A DNA stretch of 64,000 bases from DCFW01 sp963790715 (GCA_963790715.1 CAWBPN010000011.1:186001-250000), one strand, 5' to 3'. Positions 27,747-37,213 are shown, counted from the first letter of the stretch. A program made the numbers and translations. The notes: generated from the letters alone by a model not told the origin.

Positions 27747-28229
27747 ATGAAAGATTTCAAGATCGTATCAACAATAAAAGAATGGAAGTTCGAAGAGATG
27801 GGCGATGAAGATAAACAGTTAATTGAAGTCGCAAAAAAAGCTTCTGGAAACAGCTATTCTCCATACTCCAAATTTGCAGTGGGAGCAGCCGTAAAACTTG
27901 CAAACGGCAAAGTGCTAAGCGGTTGCAACCAAGAGAATGCTGCTTATCCTTCAGGGCTATGCGCCGAGCGAACTACCCTATTCTACGCAAACGCCAATTA
28001 TCCTAATACACCGGTAAACGCACTTGCCATAGCTGCGCGTACTGAAAACGGATTTTCGGAAGAACCGGTACCGCCATGCGGTGCTTGCAGACAAGTGATA
28101 TTGGAAACTGAAAAGAGGTTCAATCAACCGATACGTATCTTGCTATACGGTTCAAAAAGAGTTTATGATATTAAAGGGATAGGCGAACTGCTACCTCTAT
28201 CATTTGATAAAACAAATATGAACCAATAA
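27747..28229 (+). CDS. cdd: Cytidine deaminase
   Basis: 160 residues. It converts cytidine and deoxycytidine to uridine forms in pyrimidine salvage. Zinc ligands and catalytic Glu are visible: CAE (Cys72, Glu74) and PCGACR (Cys111, Cys114); the substrate loop SPYSKFAVGAA is intact. The gene lies 6 bp after the LysM protein gene and 19 bp before nudC, so it is probably in the same transcript. Confidence 0.95.
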   Translation: MKDFKIVSTIKEWKFEEMGDEDKQLIEVAKKASGNSYSPYSKFAVGAAVKLANGKVLSGCNQENAAYPSGLCAERTTLFYANANYPNTPVNALAIAARTENGFSEEPVPPCGACRQVILETEKRFNQPIRILLYGSKRVYDIKGIGELLPLSFDKTNMNQ

Positions 28230-28248
28230 CATATTAACAGCAATAACA

Positions 28249-29025
28249 ATGATCGAAAAAAACAATAACTCAAAAACTTTATGGTTTCTGTTCTATAAAG
28301 ATGAATTATTACTCAAGAATGTGAATGATAAATTAAGCATACCATGTGGAGATACTCCGCCGCTGCCATCAAAATATACGCAACATACAATTACCAATCT
28401 AAGTAACATACCATGTGTTGCCTACTATTTGGACGAACAACCTACACTTAACGGCTATACAACAATGACACTTCGTGATGTATACGAACATCTCGATAAG
28501 AAATATTATAAAGTTGCCGGAAAAGCATTGGAAATTATTTATTGGGATAAAAACACACAATATTGTCCGGCTTGCGGCACAAAGACGCAGACGGAAACAC
28601 CAATATCCAAAAAATGTCCGAATTGCGGAAAAGAAATATTTACTATTGTAACTCCTGCAATACTGGTAAGGATAAAAAAAGACGACAAGATTATGTTGGT
28701 ACATTCGCGCACCTTTAAAAAGAACTATAAGGGTTTGGTAGCAGGTTTTGTAGAAACTGGAGAATCACTTGAAGAATGCGTACGCCGTGAAGTTATGGAA
28801 GAGACCTCACTTACCATTAAAAATATTAAGTACTTCGGTAGCCAACCTTGGCCGTATCCCAGTAACATAATGATAGGCTTTACAGCCGATTACGAGAGCG
28901 GTGAAGTTCATTTGCAGGACGAAGAGCTAAGCTCAGGCGGTTTTTTCGGAAAGGACAATCTTCCACTATTACCTCGCAAAGACAGTTTGGCTCGTAAAAT
29001 AATTGACGATTGGATTAACAACTAA
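28249..29025 (+). CDS. nudC: NAD+ diphosphatase / NAD-cap hydrolase NudC
   Basis: 258 residues with the NudC order: a variable N-terminus, a zinc ribbon (CPACG ... CPNCG), a Nudix box GFVETGESLEECVRREVMEE and the NudC-specific SQPWPYPSNIMIGF just after it. The Nudix Gly after EE is Ser here, a mild deviation. It hydrolyses NAD(H) and removes NAD caps from RNA in other bacteria. Its stop overlaps by 4 bp the stop of the convergent small gene. Confidence 0.94.
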   Translation: MIEKNNNSKTLWFLFYKDELLLKNVNDKLSIPCGDTPPLPSKYTQHTITNLSNIPCVAYYLDEQPTLNGYTTMTLRDVYEHLDKKYYKVAGKALEIIYWDKNTQYCPACGTKTQTETPISKKCPNCGKEIFTIVTPAILVRIKKDDKIMLVHSRTFKKNYKGLVAGFVETGESLEECVRREVMEETSLTIKNIKYFGSQPWPYPSNIMIGFTADYESGEVHLQDEELSSGGFFGKDNLPLLPRKDSLARKIIDDWINN

Positions 29026-29252
29026 TACATATCATCATCTGATTTCATCATGTCCAAACCGTCTCTCGACTTTTCTTCATAAAAATGCCATAAGTCGGCC
29101 TCGTCTTCAGCATCATCCAGATCATCTTCGGAATTTTCTATAATTGATGCAAAATTGCGATAGCGAAAAGCTTCTTCAGCATTTACAGATTCCATTTTAT
29201 CTGCCATGTCACGATATTTTGCAGTGATTGCAAGTAATTTTTCGCGCTCCAT
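29022..29252 (-). CDS. Small acidic hypothetical protein
   Basis: 76 residues from the ATG at 29252 (MEREKLLAITAKYRDMADKM ...), strongly acidic in the middle (ENSEDDLDDAEDEADLWHFYEE). The frame stays open upstream to 29345, but a perfect -7 box TATATTTG at 29291-29284 places transcription start after that. Helical, no signal peptide, no known domain recognised. Convergent with nudC. Confidence 0.65.
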   Translation of the reverse strand: MEREKLLAITAKYRDMADKMESVNAEEAFRYRNFASIIENSEDDLDDAEDEADLWHFYEEKSRDGLDMMKSDDDMY

Positions 29253-29283
29253 AAATAGTATATGTATTAAACTTATTTCAAAG

Positions 29284-29291
29284 CAAATATA
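29284..29291 (-). promoter_or_regulatory. -7 box of the small acidic protein gene
   Basis: TATATTTG on the minus strand, 32 bp before the ATG at 29252. Confidence 0.5.
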
Positions 29292-29418
29292 CAAAAATAT
29301 ATGATATACTATCATATAAATATAAAAAATAGGCAAGAGGCACAAATATTACTTTACGCAAATGGACCTATTGCCCCAAATTATCAATTGAAACTTAGCT
29401 TAACTTTCAAAAAATAAG

Positions 29419-29426
29419 TATCTTTG
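29419..29426 (+). promoter_or_regulatory. -7 box before the conserved hypothetical gene at 29456
   Basis: TATCTTTG matches TAnnTTTG; the leader to 29456 is about 23 bases. No good -33 element at 19-23 bp. Confidence 0.5.
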
Positions 29427-29455
29427 CATTCGATTATCCAAATAATATATTACAT

Positions 29456-30079
29456 ATGAGTTTAGTTTCAAAATTACAAGCAAAAAAAGATAAACAAGCT
29501 GAAGCCATTCAATCACGGGTTGAAGTATATATGATGCTTATTAGAGTATATTACCAAGCTGTAATGGTGGTTAACTTGGGCATAACAAACATAAATGCGG
29601 CTCCGGATTTGGCTATGTTTAAAAGAAAATTCAAGATACCGACTCTCAACGGACGCCTAGGTGCCGCAGAAAAAGCACGTTCACGCAAGATGCTTGCCGA
29701 CGAATATAATTTGCCAAATGATTTCTTTGAGGAAATAGACCAGTCAATAAAGCATAACTGCAAAAGGCCGCAAGATGTACAGACTTTTCTGTATATGTTT
29801 CAAGGATTTTCAAACGATGTAATGACATTGGTCAGCAGTATGATGCAATGGAAATTGCGTGTTCCTGCTGCTTTCAAAAAGACATTATATTCACTTACCG
29901 GTGAAACAATAACAAATATATACAATAAAGACTACTTCAAAAAAGAAGATGTTATGAATTTGGTCGTTCGCGTAAGAAACGTAAACAAGAAATTACGTTA
30001 TAGCGAAGTATGGGCTACCAATTTTGTTTTTCCAATGTTATTGTTAGCTAAGAACGCGAAAAGGCCGTCAATTCCATGA
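29456..30079 (+). CDS. Conserved hypothetical protein
   Basis: 207 residues, basic, mostly helical, without signal peptide or membrane segment. It starts MSLVSKLQAKKDKQAEAIQSRVEVYMMLI. No catalytic motif or known domain is recognised. Its stop overlaps the start of the UDG-family gene (ATGATGG), so the two are cotranscribed from the promoter at 29419-29426; a link to DNA repair is only guilt by association. Confidence 0.7.
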   Translation: MSLVSKLQAKKDKQAEAIQSRVEVYMMLIRVYYQAVMVVNLGITNINAAPDLAMFKRKFKIPTLNGRLGAAEKARSRKMLADEYNLPNDFFEEIDQSIKHNCKRPQDVQTFLYMFQGFSNDVMTLVSSMMQWKLRVPAAFKKTLYSLTGETITNIYNKDYFKKEDVMNLVVRVRNVNKKLRYSEVWATNFVFPMLLLAKNAKRPSIP

Positions 30080-30672
30080 TGGACAAGATGGACGCCGACG
30101 TTGAACAACATCCGTTTAGACCTTTTCTACCACCAAAAGCTAAAGTGCTAATATTAGGGAGTTTTCCGCCTCCTGAAAAAAGATGGTCGATAAACTTTTA
30201 TTACCCTAACTTGCAAAATGACTTTTGGCGCATTTGCGGTTTGATATTCTTTGACGACAAAGAATATTTTCTTATGCCGGACGCAAAGGCATTCAACTTG
30301 GATACTATAGTAGCTTTCCTTGAAGAAAAAGGCATTGCCATGTATGACACTGCTTCTGCAGTTAAACGATCTAAAAACAATGCGTCGGATGTTTTTTTAG
30401 AGATAATAAAAACAACTGATGTAGCCTCATTACTCGATAAAATACCGTTATGCCACGCGATAGCAGTAACCGGTGGAAAAGCAACGGACTTGCTATTGCC
30501 ACAATTCCATATCATGCAACCGCCGAAAGTCGGAAGTAATATTCCTTTCGTGTATAATGCCAGAGATATGCAACTCTATCGCCTTCCGTCTTCATCACGT
30601 GCCTATCCGTTACCATTAATAAAGAAGACTGCAATATATTGCAAAATGTTCGACGAACTTGGAATACATTAA
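30079..30672 (+). CDS. Uracil-DNA glycosylase superfamily protein
   Basis: About 197 residues from MDKMDADVEQHPFRPFLPPKA. KVLILGSFPPPEKRWSINFYYPNLQNDFWRI is the start of the UDG fold, with the water-activating loop GSFPPP and the aromatic base-binding residues FYYP. LPSSSRAYPLPL near the end is the DNA-intercalating loop region. It is closest in look to the mismatch (MUG/hypoxanthine) branch, so the preferred base (U, hypoxanthine) is uncertain. Convergent with the nucleosidase gene, with a 4-bp overlap. Confidence 0.85.
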   Translation: MDKMDADVEQHPFRPFLPPKAKVLILGSFPPPEKRWSINFYYPNLQNDFWRICGLIFFDDKEYFLMPDAKAFNLDTIVAFLEEKGIAMYDTASAVKRSKNNASDVFLEIIKTTDVASLLDKIPLCHAIAVTGGKATDLLLPQFHIMQPPKVGSNIPFVYNARDMQLYRLPSSSRAYPLPLIKKTAIYCKMFDELGIH

Positions 30673-31247
30673 TGTACCAAACGTCCGTCTTTGTGAATAG
30701 TTTGAAAAAATTGGGTAAGTCTTAAGTTAGCATCAGCTAGCTTATCTTTCCAATCTTCCACAGAATTCTGACCAATTACATCGGTTACGCACTTTACTGC
30801 AAGAAAAGGAATATTTTTTTCAACACAAACCAATGCCTCAGCATAAGCTTCCATGTCAAAAACATCCCCATCACTATCAGGGGCATCAACAAGAAAACCA
30901 TCACCTGTATTACAAATTGCTGTTGGTGCCAAATTATTAAACAAATTATGCTTAATCAATAAATCAGTGGTATCCTGTTCGTAATCAAGTCCGGGAATCT
31001 TTAGTTTTGCAAAGTCACGGTCGATAAAATGGCAACAGACGAATATATCGTCAACTCCATGGTTCAATGTAGCGGCAGTACCTTCATTAATAACCAAATC
31101 CGGACGACAGGTATGTATGGCATCCATAATGCGCATAACGGCTTTTGCCTTACCAAGACCCGTGCAAACATACTTCACATCCCAACCTTGCACATCAATA
31201 ACGGCTCGCTCTTCTTCTATTGCATACGCTATTAAAACTTTCAACAT
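30669..31247 (-). CDS. MTA/SAH nucleosidase-family protein (PNP/UDP fold)
   Basis: About 192 residues from MLKVLIAYAIEEERAVID. The frame opens earlier at a TTG (31259), but ATG 31247 is preferred. CTGLGKAKA and LVINEGTAATL are the ribose/phosphate-side motifs, FDMEAYAEALVC holds the conserved ME pair that contacts ribose, and VKCVTDVIG carries the catalytic Asp. Such enzymes split 5'-methylthioadenosine, S-adenosylhomocysteine or futalosine; the shortness leaves the substrate open. Confidence 0.8.
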   Translation of the reverse strand: MLKVLIAYAIEEERAVIDVQGWDVKYVCTGLGKAKAVMRIMDAIHTCRPDLVINEGTAATLNHGVDDIFVCCHFIDRDFAKLKIPGLDYEQDTTDLLIKHNLFNNLAPTAICNTGDGFLVDAPDSDGDVFDMEAYAEALVCVEKNIPFLAVKCVTDVIGQNSVEDWKDKLADANLRLTQFFQTIHKDGRLVH

Positions 31248-31268
31248 AAACTTGTACAATTAAAAAAA

Positions 31269-31320
31269 CATCCATAAAAAAACATCCTAACAAAATTATA
31301 AAATAAATTCGTTAGGATGC
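31269..31320 (-). terminator. Intrinsic terminator of the rhamnose operon
   Basis: On the minus strand CATCCTAAC (31319-31311) and GTTAGGATG (31291-31283) form a 9-bp stem with a 19-base loop, followed by seven T residues. It lies about 20 bp after the rhaD stop. Confidence 0.75.
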
Positions 31321-31339
31321 CAAAAATCAAAACTTTATT

Positions 31340-32149
31340 TTACTTAGGTAAATGAAATGCCACTGTCATTTCTTTCATTTGCTCTTCTGACATGCCCTCA
31401 GGCTCAAAGCCCATACTCTTGCAGTCAATATATATTCTGGCTGATTTACTTAAAGTATCCACCATGTCAAATGCTTCCATAATATCATCACCAACAGCAA
31501 ATACGCCATGCTTCTCCCACATTACCACATCATAGTCGTCAAGCTCTTTCAACGTGGCATTAGCCAACTCTATTGAACCCGGTAACGTATAAGGGATAAT
31601 GCCCAAGCCGAGCGGACAAAAAGCCTTTGTTTCAGGTATCATACTCCACAAAATATTTGTAAGTACATCCTTACCCAAGAGTTTACGATTGTGGCTCATT
31701 GCTACCAATTCGATAGGATGAGTATGCAAAGAAGCCTTGTATGGTGAGCCTTTACCGATAAGATAATTATGCACACTTAGATGCGAAGGCAGTTCGGAAG
31801 TCGGTTGTACTGCATTATCCGCAATGATTACATAACTTGCGCAATCATCAAGGATGCGAATGACTGAACCGTTCTTCATCGGCCAGCGGGCCAAGTCGCG
31901 CATACGTTTATTTGTGCCCTTGCAGAAGAAATAGCAACCTTTTAAATTCGGTAGTGTTGCACCAATTTGCTTTACTTCGCTAATCGGCTTCATAGCACGC
32001 ATTTCTTCATCTACCAAATCGGTAATATTAATAGTAATGTTACCGCCATTACGTTCTGCCCAACCTTTTTGCCAAAGATACCCGGCAACTTCGGCCACTT
32101 TATTGACCTCCTCAGTCAGTGCAGGGCGATTATCCAATATAGATTTCAT
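31340..32149 (-). CDS. rhaD: Rhamnulose-1-phosphate aldolase
   Basis: 269 residues, class II aldolase/adducin fold. It splits rhamnulose 1-phosphate into dihydroxyacetone phosphate and lactaldehyde. Zinc ligands are visible in SLHTHPIELVA, and a third His in WEKHGVFAVGDD. NGGNITINITD is the phosphate-binding start, and GYLWQKGWAERN precedes it. Last gene of the rhaB-rhaA-rhaT-rhaD operon, followed by a clear terminator. Confidence 0.95.
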   Translation of the reverse strand: MKSILDNRPALTEEVNKVAEVAGYLWQKGWAERNGGNITINITDLVDEEMRAMKPISEVKQIGATLPNLKGCYFFCKGTNKRMRDLARWPMKNGSVIRILDDCASYVIIADNAVQPTSELPSHLSVHNYLIGKGSPYKASLHTHPIELVAMSHNRKLLGKDVLTNILWSMIPETKAFCPLGLGIIPYTLPGSIELANATLKELDDYDVVMWEKHGVFAVGDDIMEAFDMVDTLSKSARIYIDCKSMGFEPEGMSEEQMKEMTVAFHLPK

Positions 32150-32161
32150 ATAATAAAAAAT

Positions 32162-33172
32162 TTATTTTAATAACTGTGGCAGGAATGAAGACACGATAAG
32201 TATCAACAAACCTACTGCCAATACAACAATTGTTTTCTGCGAGCAACCTTTCCACTCTTTGAGGATGATGCCCCATACGTTTGAGAAAGTAACATTGAGA
32301 GCCATCAATATACACCATGAGAAAGTAAGCAAAACAGGTGAGTTGTTCAAAAAGCCCTTGCCTAAACTCAATCCGAAGAACTGACTGTACCATAATATAC
32401 CTGCCAATGCGCAAAACAAAATATTATTTACATAAAGAGATGTTTTACCGTAATCGCCCCAACTCTTATTTTTGGAATTCTGATAGAAACAATAAACGGC
32501 ATTGGTAACAAACCCGCCTAATGTAACCATGAACGTTGCAGGCAATGTCTTGTATATACCGGGAGTTTCAGGGAAACAAAGATTTTCACCTAATCCCAAA
32601 CCGATGCTGAAGCATGCGCTCATAAAACCGGCAAGCAATGCAACAAGAAGACCTTTGGTGAAGTTGAAATCCTTAACGGCTTTCTTCTTTTCCTCTTCGC
32701 TTAATGATGACGACTTCATACTACCTGCAACACCAATAACGGCAATGCCTACCAAAGTAACCACAACACCAACAATAACAGGGGTGGTAAGGTCACCTGT
32801 TTTACCGGTAAAAATCGGAGTAAGTATTGTTCCCAAACCTGCACACGTACCAAGAGCTATGGATTGTCCCAAAGCTACGCCCAAATAACGCATGGACAGA
32901 CCGAATGTCAATCCGCCTATTCCCCATAGCACACCGAAGAACATCGACCATAAGGCACTTGTGGGATTAGAAGCATACACTTCAAATAAACTGTGACCGG
33001 CAGGTACGGCAAGCAAAGCTCCCAAGAACGGGAAAACCAACCATGCAAAGATTCCCTGCACAAGCCAATATGATTCCCAACTCCAGGACTTGACTTTGTT
33101 AATCGGTACATAACTGCTCGATTGGCAGAATGCACCGATTGCAATAATCAATAAACCTATTACTATTTCCAT
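32162..33172 (-). CDS. rhaT: L-rhamnose/proton symporter
   Basis: 336 residues with about ten hydrophobic segments. It opens EIVIGLLIIAIGAFCQSSSYVPINKVKSWSWESYWLVQGIF, the family start. RhaT imports rhamnose with protons across the inner membrane. It sits between the isomerase and aldolase genes (3 and 12 bp gaps), fixing its role in rhamnose uptake. Confidence 0.95.
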   Translation of the reverse strand: MEIVIGLLIIAIGAFCQSSSYVPINKVKSWSWESYWLVQGIFAWLVFPFLGALLAVPAGHSLFEVYASNPTSALWSMFFGVLWGIGGLTFGLSMRYLGVALGQSIALGTCAGLGTILTPIFTGKTGDLTTPVIVGVVVTLVGIAVIGVAGSMKSSSLSEEEKKKAVKDFNFTKGLLVALLAGFMSACFSIGLGLGENLCFPETPGIYKTLPATFMVTLGGFVTNAVYCFYQNSKNKSWGDYGKTSLYVNNILFCALAGILWYSQFFGLSLGKGFLNNSPVLLTFSWCILMALNVTFSNVWGIILKEWKGCSQKTIVVLAVGLLILIVSSFLPQLLK

Positions 33173-33175
33173 ATA

Positions 33176-34429
33176 TTATCTCTTTGACGTAACGTCAGCT
33201 TCGTACTTCTCAATTTCTTTGATATAGTCTTCGCCTACAGGTACGTTGTTCTTCAAACAGAACATATCATAAACAGCATTCCATGGCAACTCTTTATCCT
33301 CTTCAAGTAGAGCCAAACGTTCAAACAATTGATCGTTTGCTTCATATTTGCGGAGTTTATCAATAGGCTCTAGCAATGCTTGAATCAAGCATTTTTGAGT
33401 AGCACGTGATCCGATAACATAAGCGCCGATACGATTAATACTGGCATCGAAATAATCAAGACCGATGTGTACACGATGGAGTGCGTTGCAACGTACTATC
33501 TCTTTGCAAAGATCAAGTGTGTCGTCATTCATAATTGTTACGTGGTCGGAATCCCAACGTACGGGACGGCTGACATGCAACATGATTTCAGGAGTAAACA
33601 ACAATAAGCAGGAAATCTTATCTGCAATACTTTCCGTCAAATGAAAGTGACCTGTATCAAGAGTAACGATCTTTTGATTCTTTACTCCATAGCCTAAATA
33701 ATAGTCATAACTGCCGACTGTGTAACTTTCAGCACCGATACCGAACAATTTAGCCTCAATACAATCCTTCATATTATTGTATTTCTTCTCGAAAATCTTA
33801 TCTAATGAATCGGTCAACAATTCACGATAATACAAACGGTTTACAGTCTGATCCTTACTACCGTCATGTATCCAAAGGTTCATGATACAAGGATCGCCTT
33901 GTGCCTTACCCATTTCTTCAGCAATTGTACGGCAACGTTTTGTATGCTCAATCCAAAAGTCACGAATGGACTTATCAGGATTAGCCAATGACAACATACC
34001 ACTCTTAGGATGTGAAAAAGAAGTGGAATTGAAGTCAAGTTTCATATTATGTTCCTTACCCCATTGAATCCAACCTGCAAAATGCTTCGGTTCAATCTGG
34101 TCACGATCAACGAACTTGCCGCCGAAATCGCCGTAAGTAGCATGTAAATTCAAACGGTGAGTACCTGGAATAAAAGATGCAGCTTCAAGGATATCTGCTT
34201 GGAGTTCTTCCATATTGCGAGCCTTACCGGGATAGTTACCCGTTGCCTGAATACCACCGGACAATTGAGCATTCGTGTTTTCAAAACCTGTAACATCATC
34301 AGCTTGCCAACAATGCAAAGACAAATGAATGTTTCCCAACTGTTCCATAGCCTTGTCTGTGTCTACACCAAGTGCAGCATAGCGCTCTTTAGCTATTTCA
34401 TACGATTTTTTTATTAATTCTTCTTTCAT
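33176..34429 (-). CDS. rhaA: L-rhamnose isomerase
   Basis: 417 residues, full length. It turns rhamnose into rhamnulose. Family hallmarks: LSLHCWQADDVTGFE near the start, HATYGDFGGKFVDRDQIEP, NLWIHDGSKD (metal-site region) and VTLDTGHFHLTESIADK with its metal-binding Asp/His. TIM-barrel cytoplasmic enzyme. In the operon it follows rhaB by 12 bp. Confidence 0.96.
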   Translation of the reverse strand: MKEELIKKSYEIAKERYAALGVDTDKAMEQLGNIHLSLHCWQADDVTGFENTNAQLSGGIQATGNYPGKARNMEELQADILEAASFIPGTHRLNLHATYGDFGGKFVDRDQIEPKHFAGWIQWGKEHNMKLDFNSTSFSHPKSGMLSLANPDKSIRDFWIEHTKRCRTIAEEMGKAQGDPCIMNLWIHDGSKDQTVNRLYYRELLTDSLDKIFEKKYNNMKDCIEAKLFGIGAESYTVGSYDYYLGYGVKNQKIVTLDTGHFHLTESIADKISCLLLFTPEIMLHVSRPVRWDSDHVTIMNDDTLDLCKEIVRCNALHRVHIGLDYFDASINRIGAYVIGSRATQKCLIQALLEPIDKLRKYEANDQLFERLALLEEDKELPWNAVYDMFCLKNNVPVGEDYIKEIEKYEADVTSKR

Positions 34430-34441
34430 GATATTTTAAAA

Positions 34442-35920
34442 TTAAATGTTTTCTCTATATACCTTATTATATTGTTCATATCCTTTTGCCCAAATATCCT
34501 GTTCTTGCGGAACAAAAGCTTGCAGGTCGATACCACGACGTATCATATCACGCATTTCGTGAATATCCTTAACCAATCCGGCTGCCTTGGCTTGCAACAT
34601 AACGTTACCTATAGCAGTAGCTTCAGTCGGTCCGGCCTCAACATCAATACCCAACGCATTTGCCGTGAACTGGTTAAGCAGTTTATTGCGCGAACCTCCG
34701 CCGATAATGTGCAACACACTTATTTCAAACGGCGAAATACGTTTTATATACTCAAACACTTGTTTATAACGTAATGCAAGACTTTGAAATATGCAGCGGG
34801 TAATTTCGGCATAAGTCGACGGTACCTTTTGCGAGGTTTCTTCACAATAATGTTTAATGGCACCTATCATTGATGTAGGATTTGCAAAACATGGTGCATC
34901 AGGATTGATTATACTTTCAAACGGCGTAACCGTTAAAGCACCGTTAATCAAATCGTCGTATGAATAATCATTACCGGCATCCTCCCACTCTTTGCGGCAA
35001 CGTTCAAGTAGCCACATGCCACAAATATTTTTCAAGAAACGAGTCGTCCCCTCTATTCCTCCTTCATTTGTGAAATTCATATTGAAGCTTTCTTCATTAA
35101 TGATAGGACTCTCCGTTTCAATCCCCATCAACGACCATGTACCCGAACTCAAATATGCAAAATGCTTATCTTTTGCCGGGACGGCAGCCACGGCACTCGC
35201 CGTATCATGACCTGCGACAGCAATAACAGGAACATCTTTCAGCCCGGTAATCTCCTGTATTTCCTTAGTAATCGGAGCTATCGGCGTACCCGGTTCAATT
35301 GGCATACCGAACTGAGCAGGAGTTAAATTCATCGGCTTCAACAACTGTGCTTCAAGAGCATGCGTCGTCGGATTCTGAAATTGTGATGTTGAAGCAATGG
35401 TATATTCCATTACCTGTTTTCCGGTAAGCATATAACTGAGTGCATCAGGAATGAAAAGTATTTTCTTTGAATTGGATAAAACGCTGCTCTTATTTATAAA
35501 TAAGGTGTAAAGTTGGAAAAGCGTGTTGAAGTTCATAAACTGAATCCCGGTTAAATCATACACTTTTTCTTTACTCACCTCTTTAAAATATTTTTCCATA
35601 CTGCCAACGGTGTGAGGGTCGCGGTAAGAATACGGAGAACGGAGCAAATCGCCGTCTTCACCGAAGAAAACCACATCCACACCCCATGTATCTATTCCTA
35701 TTGATTGTATATTTATACCATCGTGAGCGACCTCTCTCAGCCCCTTGATAATTTCGAAATATAATGCATATATATCCCAATAAAAATGCCCGTTTAATGG
35801 AATAATGGCATTGGGGAAACGTGTGACTTCCTTTAATTGAAGCTTATTGTCATCTATCGTACCCAAAATGGTACGTCCGCTTGTAGCGCCTAAATCTACA
35901 GCAAAGAAATTCTGATTCAT
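34442..35920 (-). CDS. rhaB: Rhamnulokinase
   Basis: 492 residues, FGGY-kinase family: FFAVDLGATSGRTILG is the phosphate-1 motif, GIDTWGVDVVFFG the sugar site, AVAGHDTASAVAAVP the catalytic Asp region, and HIIGGGSRNKLLNQFTANAL the adenosine motif. It phosphorylates rhamnulose. It is the first gene of the operon, transcribed from the promoter at 35955-35984, divergent from argR. No AraC-type rhamnose regulator is in the window next to the operon. Confidence 0.96.
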   Translation of the reverse strand: MNQNFFAVDLGATSGRTILGTIDDNKLQLKEVTRFPNAIIPLNGHFYWDIYALYFEIIKGLREVAHDGINIQSIGIDTWGVDVVFFGEDGDLLRSPYSYRDPHTVGSMEKYFKEVSKEKVYDLTGIQFMNFNTLFQLYTLFINKSSVLSNSKKILFIPDALSYMLTGKQVMEYTIASTSQFQNPTTHALEAQLLKPMNLTPAQFGMPIEPGTPIAPITKEIQEITGLKDVPVIAVAGHDTASAVAAVPAKDKHFAYLSSGTWSLMGIETESPIINEESFNMNFTNEGGIEGTTRFLKNICGMWLLERCRKEWEDAGNDYSYDDLINGALTVTPFESIINPDAPCFANPTSMIGAIKHYCEETSQKVPSTYAEITRCIFQSLALRYKQVFEYIKRISPFEISVLHIIGGGSRNKLLNQFTANALGIDVEAGPTEATAIGNVMLQAKAAGLVKDIHEMRDMIRRGIDLQAFVPQEQDIWAKGYEQYNKVYRENI

Positions 35921-35954
35921 GTTTTATGGTATTAATGGTATTAAATTATTATCG

Positions 35955-35984
35955 CAAATGTAAAGATTATCATTGAACCTGCAA
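35955..35984 (-). promoter_or_regulatory. Promoter of the rhamnose operon
   Basis: Minus strand: TTG, a 19-bp spacer, and TACATTTG (35962-35955). The leader to the rhaB ATG is about 28 bases. Confidence 0.65.
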
Positions 35985-36067
35985 TTATATTATTTGATTA
36001 TAGAACTACTCTTTTTGATAAAAAGTTGGGACACAGTGTGAAAATAATAAAAAAGCGGTATATATAT

Positions 36068-36098
36068 TTGGACGTATTGAATATTATACATAATTTTG
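36068..36098 (+). promoter_or_regulatory. Promoter of the argR-arginine gene cluster
   Basis: TTG (36068-36070), a 20-bp spacer and TAATTTTG (36091-36098). The box overlaps the first TTG codon of the longest frame, supporting the ArgR start at 36123. Confidence 0.6.
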
Positions 36099-36122
36099 CC
36101 GGAAAACAAAGAATATTTATTC

Positions 36123-36611
36123 ATGACAGCAACAAAACGCAACAGATTAAAATCAATCAAATTACTTATTTCCAGTCAGGAATTAGGTAGTCAGGACGAG
36201 CTTTTAGAGAAGCTTCACCAAGAAGGGTATGAACTTACGCAGGCAACTTTGTCACGCGATCTTAAACAATTAAAAGTGGCTAAGGCCGCTACATCAGATG
36301 GTAAATACGTATATGTTTTACCTAACGACACAAAATATAAGCGAAGTAGTGATGTCCCGGTGAACTCCACCAAGGAGATGATGCACATGACCGGATTCAA
36401 GTCGATGTCATTCTCAGGACAATTGATGGTAATAAAAACACGACCGGGGTATGCAAGCAGTTTAGCATACGACATAGATAATGCAGAAATGTCTGAAATA
36501 TTAGGCACAATTGCCGGTGACGACACAATAATGGTGGTTCTTAAAGAAGGAACAGCCAGGAAACCGTTCAAGCATGCATTATCTACAATAATTACGGATA
36601 TGGATAAATAA
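36123..36611 (+). CDS. argR: Arginine repressor
   Basis: 162 residues from MTATKRNRLKSIKLLISSQELGSQDELLEKL. The N-terminal winged helix-turn-helix contains TQATLSRDLKQLKVAK; the C-terminal part has the arginine-binding and hexamer motif GTIAGDDTIMVVLKEG. It would bind ARG boxes in response to arginine and sits at the head of the arginine biosynthetic genes, 14 bp before the GNAT gene, so it probably regulates this cluster including itself. Confidence 0.95.
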   Translation: MTATKRNRLKSIKLLISSQELGSQDELLEKLHQEGYELTQATLSRDLKQLKVAKAATSDGKYVYVLPNDTKYKRSSDVPVNSTKEMMHMTGFKSMSFSGQLMVIKTRPGYASSLAYDIDNAEMSEILGTIAGDDTIMVVLKEGTARKPFKHALSTIITDMDK

Positions 36612-36625
36612 CAATAAAGTAAATA

Positions 36626-37213
36626 ATGGATAATATAGAAATATTGATTGCTAACGAAAAGCATATAAAATATGTTGACACCATTTTAAAAACAATTGAA
36701 ATAGCCGCTGCCAAACGCGGAACAGGTATTGCAAAACGCTCACCGGAATATGTGAAGCAAAAAATGCTTGAAGGCAAAACTATTATTGCAATGTGTGGTG
36801 ATGAATTTGCCGGTTTCTGCTACATAGAAACATGGAGCAATAAGCATTTCGTCGCTAATTCAGGACTGATTGTCTCTCCAAAATTTCGTGGCCATCACTT
36901 GGCAACAAGAATTAAGACTTTTGCGTTCAATTACTCACGCAGATTGTTCCCGGCTGCCAAACTGTTCGGGTTAACATCCGGCGCTGCAGTAATGAAAATC
37001 AACACTAATTTGGGATACGTGCCGGTTACATTCGAACAACTTACAGACGACCAAGCTTTTTGGAACGGCTGCAAAAGTTGTGTAAACTATGACGTACTTA
37101 CACGCAACGGCTTCAAACGTTGCATCTGCACAGCCATGCTTTACGACCCGGAAGCGCACACTGATGCCAAACCGGCGGAGCAACCAACAAAAACAATCTT
37201 TACAATCGATTAA
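36626..37213 (+). CDS. GNAT acetyltransferase of the arginine cluster; candidate N-succinyl/acetylglutamate synthase
   Basis: 195 residues with GNAT features: EFAGFCYIETWSNKHFVANSGLIVSPKFRGHHLATRIKTFAFNYSRR, where the FRGHHLA loop binds the CoA pyrophosphate. Bacteroides make arginine through N-succinylated intermediates and lack a classical ArgA/ArgJ; a GNAT gene in this argR-argG position is the known candidate for the first acylation of glutamate. The assignment is by family and position, not by a diagnostic residue. Confidence 0.75.
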   Translation: MDNIEILIANEKHIKYVDTILKTIEIAAAKRGTGIAKRSPEYVKQKMLEGKTIIAMCGDEFAGFCYIETWSNKHFVANSGLIVSPKFRGHHLATRIKTFAFNYSRRLFPAAKLFGLTSGAAVMKINTNLGYVPVTFEQLTDDQAFWNGCKSCVNYDVLTRNGFKRCICTAMLYDPEAHTDAKPAEQPTKTIFTID

